Shown: one piece after another, positions 16,563-28,710 of the stretch
How positions within the stretch are numbered: position 1 is the first letter of the stretch
Layout of the letters: each line of letters starts with the position of its first letter
Source: Roseomonas elaeocarpi
Lineage (GTDB): Bacteria; Pseudomonadota; Alphaproteobacteria; Acetobacterales; Acetobacteraceae
NCBI RefSeq assembly: GCF_042433915.1
Contig: NZ_JBHLUN010000010.1
Coordinates: 62,001-126,000, forward strand
DNA length: 64,000 bases
Direction of reading: 5' to 3'
The notes under the pieces: generated by a model
The model's database searches: none
What the model saw: the letters and a program-made list of their open reading frames with translations, nothing else
Told to the model about the DNA's origin: nothing
Position numbers and translations under genes: made by a program

Positions 16563-17609
16563 ATGTCCGGCACGATCCCGCGGCTGACCGAACTGGCGCA
16601 TGGCGGCGGCTGCGGCTGCAAGCTGGCGCCCGCGGTGCTGCAGCAGCTCCTGGCCGACCAGCCGGCGGCGCAGGGCTTCAGCCAGCTCCTGGTGGGCACG
16701 GAAACGGCCGACGACGCCGCGGTGTGGCAGGTGGACGAGAACCTCGCGGTGATGGCCACCACCGACTTCTTCATGCCGATGGTGGACGATCCGCGCGACT
16801 TCGGCCGGATCGCGGCGACCAATGCCATCTCCGACATCTACGCCATGGGCGGGCGGCCGATCATGGCGCTGGCGATCCTGGGCATGCCGGTGAGCAAGCT
16901 GCCGCCCGAGACCGTGCGGGCGATCCTGCAGGGCGGCGCCTCGATCTGCGCCGAGGCCGGCATTCCGGTGGCCGGCGGCCACTCGATCGACGCGCCGGAG
17001 CCGATCTACGGGCTGGCGGTGATCGGGCTGATCCGGCCCGACCAGGTGCGGCGCAACGCCGGCGCGCGCGCGGGCGACGCGCTGATCCTGACCAAGGGAA
17101 TCGGGGTCGGCATCTATTCCGCCGCGATCAAGCGGCAGGCACTGCCCGACGGCGCCTACGGGGAGATGATCGCCTCCACCACCCTGCTCAACCGCGTGGG
17201 GGCGGAGCTCGCGGGGGATGCGGCGGTGCACGGCATCACCGACGTCACCGGCTTCGGGCTGCTGGGCCATGCGCTGGAGATGGCGCGGGGCTCAGGCCTG
17301 TCGCTGCGCATCCGGCGCGACCGGGTGCCGGTGCTGCAGCAGGCGGCGGCGCTGGCGGAGGCCGGTTTCGTGACCGGCGCTTCGCACCGCAACTGGGCCA
17401 GCTACGGCAGCGGCGTGGAACTGCCGGAAGGCTGCCCCGACTGGCAGCGCGCGCTGTTGACCGATCCGCAGACCTCGGGCGGGCTGCTGATCGCCTGCGC
17501 CCCCGAAGCGGCCGAGGCGGTGGTGGAGCGAATCCGCGCCGCGGGCTATCCGCTGGTGCGCCAGATCGGCACCGCGGAGGCCGGGCCGGCGCGCGTGGTG
17601 GTGACCTGA
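16563..17609 (+). CDS. selD: Selenide, water dikinase
   Basis: A 348-residue enzyme that makes selenophosphate, the selenium donor for selenocysteine, from selenide and ATP. The N-terminal active site GGGCGCK (residues 14-20) has the catalytic Cys and Lys; the Cys form is used here, not selenocysteine. Other family blocks are TTDFF, ATNAISDIYAMGG, AGGHS and TDVTGFGLLGH. It is on the opposite strand to the selA/selB run that begins 0.9 kb away, so it has its own promoter, which I could not pinpoint in the preceding 170 bp. Confidence 0.96.
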   Translation: MSGTIPRLTELAHGGGCGCKLAPAVLQQLLADQPAAQGFSQLLVGTETADDAAVWQVDENLAVMATTDFFMPMVDDPRDFGRIAATNAISDIYAMGGRPIMALAILGMPVSKLPPETVRAILQGGASICAEAGIPVAGGHSIDAPEPIYGLAVIGLIRPDQVRRNAGARAGDALILTKGIGVGIYSAAIKRQALPDGAYGEMIASTTLLNRVGAELAGDAAVHGITDVTGFGLLGHALEMARGSGLSLRIRRDRVPVLQQAAALAEAGFVTGASHRNWASYGSGVELPEGCPDWQRALLTDPQTSGGLLIACAPEAAEAVVERIRAAGYPLVRQIGTAEAGPARVVVT

Positions 17610-17794
17610 GGTCGCCCAACGCGTTGAATGGGGGCGCGTTGAGGGATCAGGCGGGCCCGCCGTGACGGCGCCCCGCGGCCGGGTCCGTTCCGCCGGGCTG
17701 GATCACCGGGCTGGCGCCGGCGGAACACAGGCCGGCGCGACACAACAGGATAAACGGCGCGGCCGCGTAGCCGGCCGCCGCGAGGAACAACGAG

Positions 17795-18139
17795 ATGCGT
17801 TTCCAGGCCAAGATCACGGTTCTGCTGCTGGCGCTGACCGCCGCGCCGCTCCTCCCCGCGCTGGCGGTGGCGCAGGACCATCCGCCCTCGGGGCAGTCCC
17901 TCCAGGGACCGGGCGACTGCGGCGGCAGCAACCGGGCACAGCCCGCGACCAACCCGGCGCGCGAGAGCCGCGACGGTACGGCGCCGGGCAATGCCGGCTC
18001 CACGGGCTGGACCGGCGGCACCGGCGGCTCGCATATCGGCACCAACACCAACGGCGCGCTGCCCAGCTCGCCCACCTGGCAGCCGCCCACCGCGCGCGGG
18101 TTGGACCCGATCGCGGCGCGTCCCCGCGCGGCCTGCTGA
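17795..18139 (+). CDS. Small secreted Gly/Pro/Thr-rich protein
   Basis: A 114-residue protein with a clear signal peptide (hydrophobic core residues 8-24, cleavage around ALA-VAQ) and a mature part rich in Gly, Pro, Thr and Asn, with two Cys (GDCGG and the last residue). Unrecognised. It sits between selD and the sel/fdh run on the plus strand, convergent with the 126-residue ORF (15 bp between stops). No sign that it takes part in selenium metabolism. Confidence 0.65.
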   Translation: MRFQAKITVLLLALTAAPLLPALAVAQDHPPSGQSLQGPGDCGGSNRAQPATNPARESRDGTAPGNAGSTGWTGGTGGSHIGTNTNGALPSSPTWQPPTARGLDPIAARPRAAC

Positions 18140-18154
18140 GGCCGCCCGGCCGCC

Positions 18155-18531
18155 TCAGTGCGGCTTGCGCTCCTCGAGGCGCAGCCGCAGCCCGTCGGCG
18201 TTGAAGAACTCGCCGTCGCGGATCAGCGAGCGGTCCTCGTGCAGCTTGCGGGTCAGGGCGGCGAGGCGGGCCTTCGCTTCGTCGTCGCGCACCAGCCCTT
18301 CGCGCCCGGCGCGGAAGAACACCACGGCCGACCAGTCCACCCGCGCTCCGGCGAAGAGCGACAGCATCTCGGGCCAGCGCGTCTCGTCGCCCACCACGTG
18401 CAGGTAGGCGGAGCGCAGCGGCTCCACCGTAGCCTCGGTGATCCGCAGCAGCACGAAGAGCACGGTGAAGGAGCCGGTCTCGGCGTAGGTGTCGGCGAGC
18501 CACTCGTCGAAATCGGTGGCGATGGGCGGCG

Positions 18532-18535
<4 letters not shown>
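18155..18535 (-). CDS. Unknown 126-residue protein coupled to selB
   Basis: GTG 18535 overlaps the selB stop as GTGA, so this frame is the last gene of the sel operon. The protein is soluble, with mixed helix/strand composition, no Cys, and blocks such as DFDEWLADTYAETGSF and WPEMLSLFAGARVDWSAVVFF. I do not recognise the family. Its position downstream of selB suggests a link with selenoprotein synthesis or with the formate dehydrogenase. The frame stays open further upstream inside selB, but that part is a selB shadow. Confidence 0.65.
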
Positions 18536-20540
<2,005 letters not shown>

Positions 20541-20544
<4 letters not shown>

Positions 20545-21368
20545 GCGCCCGCCGCCTCCCGCTGCGCGGTTGGGGCGGCGTCCAGGGGCAGCGCCGCGCG
20601 CCGTGCGGCCTCGGCCTGGCCGGCCTCGTCCAGCGTGGCGCGGACGGGGCCGAGAAAGGGGCGCGCCAGCTTGCTGTTGCCGGCCTGGGCGCGCAGCAGC
20701 CAGTGCAGCGCTTCCACCGGATCGGCCGCGACGCCGGCGCCCATGTGCAGGGCGGCGCCCAGCATCGCCTGCCCGTCCGCCTCGCCCAGCGCCGCCGCCC
20801 GGCGCCACCAGCGCGCGGCCTCGGCCACGTCGCGCTCCACGCCGAGCGCGTGGTGGTGCAGCAGGCCCATCCGCGTCATGGAAGCGGCGATCCCCTGCGC
20901 CGCCGCGAGGCCCGCCCAGCGTCGTGCTTCGGTCGGGTCGGAAGGGATCACCTCACCCTCGAGCAGCATCCAGCTCAGCATGTCCTGCGCCAGCGCGTCG
21001 CCGGCCTCGGCGGCCTGGCGGTAGAGCGCGGCGGCGCGGGCGGGGTCGGGATCGATGCCCTGCCCCTCGGCGCCGCGCAGCAGGAAGTCGGCCAGGTTGC
21101 GCTGCCCGGGGGCGTAGCCAGCCTCCGCCGATAGCGTCAGCCAGCGCAGCGCCAGCGTGGCGTCCACGGGAACGCCGAACCCTTGCGCGAAGCAGGTGCC
21201 GATATTGGTCTGCGCCCGCGGGTTGCCGGCGCGGGCCAGCGGTTCCCACAGCCCCAGCGCCGTGGCGTAGTCCCCCTGGCGGAAGGCGGCCAGCGCCTCG
21301 GCCATGGGGTCCGGCGCCGGGGTTGGCGCGGGCGGCGCGGCGCGGCGGAAGCGGTCAAGCCAGCGCAA
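20541..21368 (-). CDS. Sel1-repeat (TPR-like) protein between selA and selB
   Basis: A 275-residue all-helical protein with about five to six Sel1-like repeats of roughly 36 residues, each with the A-x-x-x-L-G-x-x-x-x-x-G-V-x-x-D-x-x-x-A-x-x-W pattern (for example MGLLHHHALGVERDVAEAA). It has no signal peptide, so it is cytoplasmic. It overlaps selA by 14 bp and selB by 4 bp, which makes co-translation near certain. Sel1 repeats mediate protein contacts; a scaffold role for the SelA/SelB machinery or the dehydrogenase is a guess. The name similarity between Sel1 and selenium genes is coincidental. Confidence 0.85.
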
Positions 21369-22773
21369 GGCTGGGGTCCCGGGGCAGCGCGGCCACGGTG
21401 TCGAGGAGGCCCTCCTCGTCCTCCAGGCAGCGCAGGTCGAGGATCAGTGCGCCGTCATGCACCCGCCCGATCACCGGGCGCGGCAGGGCACGCAGGGCGG
21501 CCGCCAGCGCCTCGAGATCGCGCCCGCGCGGCACGGTGAAGCGCAGCGCGAAGCTCGGCAGCGTGTCGGTCGGCAGGGCGCCGGAGCCGACCTGGCTCCG
21601 GCAGGCGCAGGGTTCCACCGTGAGGCCGGGCGGCAGGATCGCGGCGACCCGGGGCAGGAGGCGGCGGGACTGCGCCTCGATTTCCGCCGCCGATCGACGC
21701 AGCAGCCGCAGCGTCGGCAGGCGGTCGGCCAGCCGGTCCGGGTCGCGGTACAGGCGCAGCGTGGCTTCCAGCGCGGCAAGGCGGATCTTGTCCACCCGCA
21801 GCGCCCGCTTCATCGGGTTGCGGTTCACGGCGGCGATCAGGTCGCGCCGCCCGACGATGAAGCCCGCCTGCGGTCCGCCCAGCAGCTTGTCGCCGGAAAA
21901 GGTCACGAGGTCCGCGCCCTCGGCCACCGTGTCGCGCACCGTGGGTTCCCGCCGCAGTCCCCAGCGTGACAGGTCCACCAGCGTGCCCGAGCCCAGGTCG
22001 TTGAGCAGCGGCACGCCCGCCTCGCGCGCGATGGCGGCCAGGGCGCCGCCGTCCACCTCGGCGGTGAAGCCCTCGATCCGGTAGTTCGAGGTATGCACCT
22101 TGAGCACCAGGCCGGTCTCGGGCCCGAGGGCGTTGCGGTAGTCCTTCGGGTGCGTGCGGTTCGTGGTGCCGACCTCGACCAGCCGGACGCCGGCGCGGGC
22201 CATGATGTCGGGCATGCGGAAGGCGCCGCCGATCTCGATCAGCTCGCCACGCGACACCACCGCGTCGCGCCCCTGCCCCAGCGTGTTCAGCGCGATCAGC
22301 ACGGCGGCGGCGTTGTTGTTGACCACCGTGGCGTCCTCCGCCCCGGTCAGTTCGCACAGGAGGGCGCGGAGGTGGTCGTCGCGCTCGCCGCGCCGGCCGG
22401 TGTCGAGGTCGAACTCCAGCGCCACCGCGTCGCGCATCGCGGCGGTGGCGGCTTCCACCGCCGCTTCCGCCAGGAGGGCGCGGCCCAGGTTGGTGTGCAG
22501 CACCGTGCCGGTGAGGTTAAACAGCGGGCGCAGGTTGGAACGGTCTCGCGCTTCCAGCCGCTCGGTGGCGCGGCGCAGGATCGTGGCGAGGTCGGGCAGC
22601 GGACCGGCCAGCGCGGCCCCGGCGCGGAGTTCCGCCAGCACCGCGCGCACCGCGGCGGTCAGTTCCGTGCGACCGAAGCGATCCGCCGCCGCCAGGGCAT
22701 CCGGCGCGCCCAGAACGCGGTCCACCGAGGGAAGCGCGCGCAGCGCCGCCTTGTCCCCCATCTGGTCGGGCAC
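21355..22773 (-). CDS. selA: L-seryl-tRNA(Sec) selenium transferase
   Basis: A 472-residue PLP enzyme that converts seryl-tRNA(Sec) to selenocysteyl-tRNA(Sec) using selenophosphate. Family blocks visible: INLTGT-like FNLTGTVLHTNLGRA (residues about 85-100), VVNNNAAAV (about 147), RGELIEIGG, VGTTNRTH and the PLP lysine in FSGDKLLGGPQAG (about 294-306). Length matches bacterial SelA. It follows fdhE by 4 bp and overlaps the Sel1-repeat gene. Confidence 0.96.
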   Translation of the reverse strand: MPDQMGDKAALRALPSVDRVLGAPDALAAADRFGRTELTAAVRAVLAELRAGAALAGPLPDLATILRRATERLEARDRSNLRPLFNLTGTVLHTNLGRALLAEAAVEAATAAMRDAVALEFDLDTGRRGERDDHLRALLCELTGAEDATVVNNNAAAVLIALNTLGQGRDAVVSRGELIEIGGAFRMPDIMARAGVRLVEVGTTNRTHPKDYRNALGPETGLVLKVHTSNYRIEGFTAEVDGGALAAIAREAGVPLLNDLGSGTLVDLSRWGLRREPTVRDTVAEGADLVTFSGDKLLGGPQAGFIVGRRDLIAAVNRNPMKRALRVDKIRLAALEATLRLYRDPDRLADRLPTLRLLRRSAAEIEAQSRRLLPRVAAILPPGLTVEPCACRSQVGSGALPTDTLPSFALRFTVPRGRDLEALAAALRALPRPVIGRVHDGALILDLRCLEDEEGLLDTVAALPRDPSLALA

Positions 22774-22777
22774 GGCG

Positions 22778-23719
22778 TTAGTAGCCGATCAGGAAGGGAT
22801 CGAAGCCGGCGCGGCGGTACTCGGTTTCGCGCATCAGCAGGTCGAGGCCCAGGCTGCCCACGTCGTCGGCGACGGGCTCCAGCGACGGGTTCCTGTTGGC
22901 ATAGAAGATCTTCACCCAGCTGTGGCAGGTGTCGCAGGTTTCCGCCTTGACCGTCGGCTCCTCGGGCTTGCCGTTCGCCCCGGGCTCGGCCTCCGGCGCC
23001 TTGTAGCCGACGCCCTTGGTGGAGCCGCAGGCGAGGCACTTCACCCGGACCTCGTTCCACTGCGTGCCGCAGAAGGCGCAGGCGGCGTAGCGGGCATTCT
23101 CCGCACCCTGCCAGCCGACCACGCGCGAGGACACCGGCGGCCCGCCGCAGCAGGGACACAGCCCCGTTTCCACCGGCACGAGCCGCGCCGCGTCCAGCGT
23201 CGCCGCCAGCCGTGCGGCATGGACCTGGATCGCGGCCGACAGGAAAAGGTGCTCCGGCAGCGCCTCGAAGGGCGTGGCATCGGCCATGACGTTGTCGATC
23301 ATCTCGCGCAGCGCGGCAGGCGCCGCGGCGCGCAGCGTGGCCAAGCCGGCGGCGGCCTGGGCCGGCATCTCGATCGCCGCCGCGGCGTCGAGGAAGCGCG
23401 CCACCGTCTCGTGCAGCGCGGGCGAGCCCGCCAGCGCGTTGCGGTCGAGCGGCGGCATGGTGGCGGCGCGGGCGCGCTCCACCTGCGCCGGGTCGATCGG
23501 CTCAATGGTCGGGAGAGCGGCCGCGAGCGCCGCCTGCGCCTCGCAGAGCCGGGCCAGGAAACGCAGGTAGGGCGCCAGCGGGTTGCTTTCCGCCAGCAGC
23601 GCGAAACGCTCCGCCCGCGTGCGGAACAGCGGCGCGGGGTCGGGCAGGATCGCGAAGGCGGGCTTGATCATGCGCCCGATCATCGAGGGATCGGGCTGGA
23701 GGCTGTTGGTGCCGGACAT
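22778..23719 (-). CDS. fdhE: Formate dehydrogenase accessory protein FdhE
   Basis: A 313-residue protein with four CxxC-type metal sites in its C-terminal half: CPCCGG, CAFCGT, CLACGS and CDTCHSW, the FdhE rubredoxin-like pattern. FdhE is needed for activity of membrane-bound, Tat-exported formate dehydrogenases and binds the catalytic subunit before export. It lies 51 bp after fdoI and 4 bp before selA, tying the enzyme genes to the selenocysteine genes in one transcription unit. Confidence 0.94.
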   Translation of the reverse strand: MSGTNSLQPDPSMIGRMIKPAFAILPDPAPLFRTRAERFALLAESNPLAPYLRFLARLCEAQAALAAALPTIEPIDPAQVERARAATMPPLDRNALAGSPALHETVARFLDAAAAIEMPAQAAAGLATLRAAAPAALREMIDNVMADATPFEALPEHLFLSAAIQVHAARLAATLDAARLVPVETGLCPCCGGPPVSSRVVGWQGAENARYAACAFCGTQWNEVRVKCLACGSTKGVGYKAPEAEPGANGKPEEPTVKAETCDTCHSWVKIFYANRNPSLEPVADDVGSLGLDLLMRETEYRRAGFDPFLIGY

Positions 23720-23770
23720 TGATAACCTTTCGGGCCGGACCGGCCACGACGTCTCGGGGGATGACCCGGC

Positions 23771-24451
23771 CTACTCGGCCGGGCCCACCTTGCGACGCCC
23801 GTTCAGTTCACGCAGCCACTTGCGGTGGTGCCGCCAGGCCCAGCCGGCGGTCACGTCGCCGCGCGTCATGGCCCGCAGCGTGCCACGCGTCCAGATGGCG
23901 GCGTAGACGTGCAGAATAAAGACGCAGATCGCCAGCACCGCCGAGATGGAATGCACCAGGATCGCGACGCGCTTGGTGGGGACGCTGAAGTACTCGCCGA
24001 AATACTGGTCCCAGACCACGATGCCGGTGGCGATCAGCAGCAGGATGAGGCCCGCCATGCTCCAGAAGATGAACTTCTGGCCGGCATTGTACTTGCCGAG
24101 CTCCGGCAGGCGTTCCTCGTTGCCCGAGATCAGGTCGCGGAAGCGCGACAGCCACACGATGTCCACCCGCTGCGGCAGGTTGGCCCGCCACAGCTGCAGG
24201 AAGAAGACGTAGAAGCTGACGAACAGCACCACGCCGATCCAGGGATGGAAGGCGCGCGTGTTCTGCCCGCCCCCGAACAGGTCGGTCAGGAAGTAGAGCG
24301 CCGGCGTGAACAGCGCCAGGCCCGAGATCGCCAGCAGCATCAGGCTTGCCGCCGTGATCCAGTGGTTGAGGCGCGCCAGCGGGCCGTAGCGGCCCACCGT
24401 GCTCGGCCGCCCGGGGCGGATCACGTCCCCGGGCTGGATCCGCTCGACCAT
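23771..24451 (-). CDS. fdoI: Formate dehydrogenase cytochrome b556 (gamma) subunit
   Basis: A 226-residue membrane protein with about four hydrophobic helices and the NHW and HSISAV/ILHVYAA histidines expected to ligate the two b hemes. It anchors the enzyme in the inner membrane and passes formate electrons to quinone. Its start overlaps the fdoH stop by one base. The name fdoI is by analogy; FdnI is an equally good label. Confidence 0.92.
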   Translation of the reverse strand: MVERIQPGDVIRPGRPSTVGRYGPLARLNHWITAASLMLLAISGLALFTPALYFLTDLFGGGQNTRAFHPWIGVVLFVSFYVFFLQLWRANLPQRVDIVWLSRFRDLISGNEERLPELGKYNAGQKFIFWSMAGLILLLIATGIVVWDQYFGEYFSVPTKRVAILVHSISAVLAICVFILHVYAAIWTRGTLRAMTRGDVTAGWAWRHHRKWLRELNGRRKVGPAE

Positions 24452-25452
24452 CAGGTGCGCTCCCCGGGCTCAGCGACGGTGGCGTCGTTGGGCGGCGGCA
24501 CGGGCTTGCCGGCCACCAGGTCCTCACCGTGCTCGTCATCCTCGTGCGTCACGCGGTTCGGCTTGGCGAAGACGCCGTGCACGATGCTGCCGATCGCCAG
24601 CATGCCCATCGCGGCCATGCCGACATACTTGGTGACGCCCTTCCAGCTCTGCACCAGCGGCGAGATCCGGGGGTTGTCGGGCAGCCCGGCATAGATGCTC
24701 GGCTTGTCGGCGTGGTGCAGCACGTACATCACGTGCGTGCCGCCGACGCCCGGCGGGTCGTAGAGGCCGGCGTTGCTGTAGCCGCGCGACTTCAGGTCCT
24801 CGATCCGCTCCGCCGCGTGCTTCTTCATGTCCTCCTTGGTGCCGAACACGATGGCCTGGGTCGGGCAGGCCTTGGCGCAGGCCGGGCCCTGGCCCACCGC
24901 CACGCGGTCGGAGCAGAGGGTGCACTTGTAGGAACGGTGGTCCGTCTTGGACACGCGGGGGATGTTGAAGGGGCAACCCTTCACGCAGTAGCCGCAACCG
25001 ATGCAGTTCTCGTGGATGAAGTCCACGATGCCGTTGGAATACTGCACGATCGCGCCCGGCGCCGGGCAGGCCTTGAGGCAGCCCGGGTCGGAGCAGTGCA
25101 TGCAGCCATCCTTGCGGATGAGCCATTCCAGGCTGTCGGTGTCGGGGTTCACCCATTCGGTGAACCGCATCAGCGTGAACATGTTCTCCGTGAGGTCGTG
25201 GGGGTTGGTGTAGACCCCCACGTTCTCGCCTACCTCGGGGTTGGTGTCGTTCCACTCGATGCAGGCCGACTGGCAGGCCTTGCAGCCGATGCACTTCGAC
25301 ACGTCGATCAGCTTGGCCACCGGCGTCAGCTGCCGCGTCGGCGGCGGCAGGTCCGCCGTCGCCGAGCGCCGGATCAGGTCCCCATGACCGAGATTGCTGG
25401 CCATGGGCTGGGACGGCGGGTTGCTGACCGCCGTGCGTGGACTGTCCATCAT
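24451..25452 (-). CDS. fdoH: Formate dehydrogenase iron-sulfur (beta) subunit
   Basis: A 333-residue subunit with four [4Fe-4S] cysteine clusters: CIGCKACQSAC near residue 55, CMHCSDPGCLKAC, CIGCGYCVKGCPF and CTLCSD...CAKACP. A hydrophobic segment near residues 273-295 is the membrane-anchoring helix seen in FdnH/FdoH. It carries electrons from the periplasmic catalytic subunit to the heme subunit. It follows fdoG by 10 bp. Confidence 0.95.
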   Translation of the reverse strand: MMDSPRTAVSNPPSQPMASNLGHGDLIRRSATADLPPPTRQLTPVAKLIDVSKCIGCKACQSACIEWNDTNPEVGENVGVYTNPHDLTENMFTLMRFTEWVNPDTDSLEWLIRKDGCMHCSDPGCLKACPAPGAIVQYSNGIVDFIHENCIGCGYCVKGCPFNIPRVSKTDHRSYKCTLCSDRVAVGQGPACAKACPTQAIVFGTKEDMKKHAAERIEDLKSRGYSNAGLYDPPGVGGTHVMYVLHHADKPSIYAGLPDNPRISPLVQSWKGVTKYVGMAAMGMLAIGSIVHGVFAKPNRVTHEDDEHGEDLVAGKPVPPPNDATVAEPGERT

Positions 25453-25462
25453 GCTGCCACCC

Positions 25463-28400
25463 TCACGACACCGCCTCGGGCGACGTGGTCGGTTCGATGT
25501 TCACCAGGAACGCCTTGGAGCTCGGCGTCTCGATGTTGGCGTCGCCCACGAAGGGCACGAGCGAGTTCGGGCCCCAGCCCTTCTTCGCCGAGCCCGTGAA
25601 GCCCCAGTGCAGGGGGATGCCGACCACGTGCACGTCCCGGCCGTCGCAGTGCAACGGGCGGATGCGCTTGGTCACCACCGCCTTGGCCTTGATCGAGCCG
25701 CGCTTGTTCCACACGCGCACCCAGCCGCCGGCCTCGATGTTGCGCAGCTTCGCGAGCTCCTCCGAGATCTCGACGAAGAACTCGGGCTGCAGCGCGGAAT
25801 TCACCCGGTTGTGCTTCGTCCAGTAATGGAAGTGCTCGGTCAGCCGGTACGAGGTCGCCGCGAAGGGGAACTCGGCCGCATTGCCGAAATCCTTCACGTC
25901 ATTCTGGAAGACGCGGGCGACGGGGTTGCCGCGCATCTTCCGGTTGAAGACGTTCTCGACCGGGCTCTCGAAGGGCTCCATATGCGCCGGGAAGGGTCCG
26001 TCGCGCATCATGCCGCGGGCAAAGAGCCGCGACACGCCTTCCTGGTTCATGATGAAGGGACCGACGTCGCCAGGCTTCGCGTTGGGCGCGATGTCCGGCA
26101 CGTCGTAGCCCGCCCACTTCGCACCGTCCCACTCGATGATCTTGCGGGACGGGTCCCACGGCTTGCCGTTCAGGTCCGCCGAGGCACGGTTGTAGAGCGT
26201 TCGGCGGTTGAGCGGCCAGGCGAAGGTCCAGTTGAGATAGGCACCGGTGTTGTCCGGGTCGTGGTTGTCCCGGCGCGCCATGTTGTTGCCCGCCTCGTTG
26301 AAGCAGCCGGAATAGATCCAGCAGCCGCTCATGGTCGAACCGTCGTCCGCGAGCTGCGAGAAGTTCAACACCTGCTTGCCGGCCGGCACGAGCACCTTGC
26401 CCGGGTTCGCAGGGTCCATGACGTCGGTGAGCGCCCGCCCGTTGATCTCCTTCGCCAGTTCCTCCGGCGTCGGCTCCTCGGGCTCCTTGTACTCCCAGCT
26501 CAGGTGCAGGATCGGGTCGGGGAAAGCGCCCCCTTCCGTCTCGTAGAGCTTGCGCATGCGCAGGAAGATCTGCGCCATGATCCAGGTGTCGTGCTGCGCC
26601 TCGCCCGGAGGCGAGCCGCCGGCCCAGTGCCACTGCAGCCAGCGACCGGAGTTGACGAGCGAACCCTCCTCCTCCGCGAAGCAGGTGGTGGGCAGCTGGA
26701 ACACCTCGGTCTGGATGCTCTTGGGATCCACGTCGTTGTAAACGCCGTGGTTTTCCCAGAAGCGCGACGTTTCCGTCTCCAGCGGGTCCATGGTGACGAG
26801 GAACTTCAGCTTGCTCAGCGAAGCGGTGATCTTGGCCCGGTTCGGGAAGGCCAGGATCGGGTTGAAGCCCTGGCAGATGTAGCCGTTGACGCGCCCGTCG
26901 TTCATCAGCTCGAACATGCGCAGGATGTCGTAGGCCGGCACGTCGAGCTTGGAGAGATAGTCGTAGCCCCAGCCGTTCTCGGCCGTGGCGTGCTCACCCC
27001 ACATCGCCTTCTGGAAGCTCACCATGAACTTCCGGTAGTTCTGCCAGTAGCTGGTCTGGCCAGGGCGAAGCGGCTTGAACTGCCGCGACTTCATGTAGGT
27101 CTCGAAGTCGGGCTCGGTTTCCGTCGGCTGGTTCAGGTAGCCGGGCAGCAGGTGCGACATCAGCCCCAGGTCCGTCAGGCCCTGGATGTTGGAATGCCCG
27201 CGAAGCGCGTTCATGCCGCCGCCGCGCACGCCGATATTGCCCAGGATGAGCTGGAGCATCGCCATGGCGCGGATGTTCTGCGAACCGTGCGAGTGCTGCG
27301 TCCAGCCGAGCGCGTACATCGACGTCATGGTCTTGGTCGGCGACGAGCACTCCGAGATCATCTGCGCGACGTGGAGGAACTTGTCCTTCGGCGTGCCGCA
27401 GATGCGCTCCACCATCTCGGGCGTATAGACCGAGACGTGCTGCTTCAGCAGGTTCCAGACGCAACGGGGGTGTTCGAGCGTCGGGTCGGTGACCGCGAAG
27501 CCGTCATCGCCGATGACGTAGTCCCAGCTCGACCGATCGTAGTCGCGCTTTTCCTCGTCGTAGCCCGTGAACAGCCCGTCCGAGTACCCGAAGCCGTCCT
27601 TCACGATGTAGGACGCGTTGGTAAAGTTCTTGGTGTATTCCCACTGCACCTTGTTGTTCTGGATGCAGTAGTTGATCACGCCGTTCAGGAACGCGATGTC
27701 CGATCCCTGCCGGATGGGCGCGTAGAAATCCGCCACCGACGCGGTACGGGTGTAGCGCGGGTCCACGACGATGAGCTTGGCGCCGCGGTGGGCTTTCGCC
27801 TCCGTGACCCACTTGAATCCGCACGGGTGTGCTTCCGCCGCATTGCCGCCCATGACGACGACGAGGTCGGTGTTCTTGATATCGGTCCAGGCATTCGTCA
27901 TCGCACCACGACCAAAACTCGGGCCCAAACTGGACACCGTGGGGCCGTGTCAGACGCGCGCCTGGTTATCGAATCCTACGATACCGAGGGTCTTGGCGAC
28001 CTTGAAGGTCAGCCAGGCCGTCTCGTTGGTGGTGGCCGAGGCCGCGAGCATGCCGGTGGTGGTCCAGCGGTTGACCGTCAGCCCGTCATTGTTCTTGGCG
28101 AGGAAGTTCGCGTCGCGATCGTCCTTCATCAGGCGCGCGATGCGATCCAGCGCCGCGTCCCAGGAAATCGGCTCGAAGGTGTCGGAGCCCGGCTTGCGGA
28201 CCCTGGGCTGCGTCAACCGCGTCGGCGAGTGGACGAAGTCCTTCAGCGCCGCGCCCTTGGGGCAGAGCGTGCCGAGGTTCGTGGGGTGGTCCACGTCGCC
28301 CTCGATGTGGACGATCTCGGCCTGCTCGCCCTTCCGGACGTCACCCTTGGAATACAGGATGATGCCGCAGGCCACCGAGCAGTACGGGCAGGTGTTTCGG

Positions 28401-28543
28401 GTTTCGGTGGTGTTCGCGAGCTTGAACGTCCGGACATGGGCGGCGACGGCGGCTTCCGCCTCACCGAAGCCCATCGCCCCCAAGGACGTGGCCGCGACAC
28501 CCGCACCCGTGGCCTTCAGAAGGCCACGCCGCGAGAGTTCCAT
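25463..28543 (-). CDS. fdoG: Formate dehydrogenase-N/O alpha subunit, selenocysteine-containing
   Basis: One 1026-residue gene read through an in-frame UGA at 27950-27952, residue 198. The flanking sequence NQARV-Sec-HGPTV matches the FdnG/FdoG active site, where selenocysteine coordinates molybdenum or tungsten. The N-terminus has the Tat motif SRRGLLK, so the folded enzyme is exported to the periplasm. A [4Fe-4S] site, CPYCSVAC...LCPKG, follows at about 52-103. Family blocks FGRGAMTN, VVMGGNAAEAHP and GWTQHSHGSQNIRAM are all present. Length fits E. coli FdnG (about 1015). Conventional gene calling would split it into pieces at 27950-28543 and 25463-27937. It heads the minus-strand fdh-sel operon. 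Formate is oxidised to CO2. Confidence 0.96.
27923..27952 (-). promoter_or_regulatory. SECIS-like element downstream of the fdoG UGA
   Basis: On the mRNA the UGA (27952-27950) is followed after 14 nt by GUCC-AGUUU-GGGC (27935-27923), a 4-bp stem (one G-U pair) and a 5-nt loop. The spacing and the AGU-U loop are the same as in the E. coli fdnG SECIS as I recall it (AGCA-AGUCU-UGCU). SelB binds this element. Flanking bases may lengthen the stem. Confidence 0.8.
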
Positions 28544-28710
28544 AATCGCTGGATCCCCTGTTCAGGCAGAGTGGAGTAACTGACAGCGTAAATGGAAGCG
28601 GAACGCTCGGTCGTCAATCCAAAGGGACGGACGGGCCTTCACGATTGTCTTGGTCGACTCAAGTTGACAGCGATTCTCATCTTAATGCTTCCGAAATCCG
28701 ATTTGATAGT

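Noticed and set aside
17647..17800. Possible Ala-rich membrane peptide on the minus strand between selD and the secreted protein
   Set aside because: No good start or ribosome site, and it overlaps the start of the plus-strand gene at 17795.
27950..27952. fdoG as a pseudogene broken by a stop codon
   Set aside because: The stop is UGA at the exact selenocysteine position, followed by a SECIS-like hairpin, and selA, selB and selD lie alongside.
25394..28579. 1061-codon plus-strand frame opposite fdoG and fdoH
   Set aside because: Antisense shadow of the formate dehydrogenase genes, which are certain from motifs.
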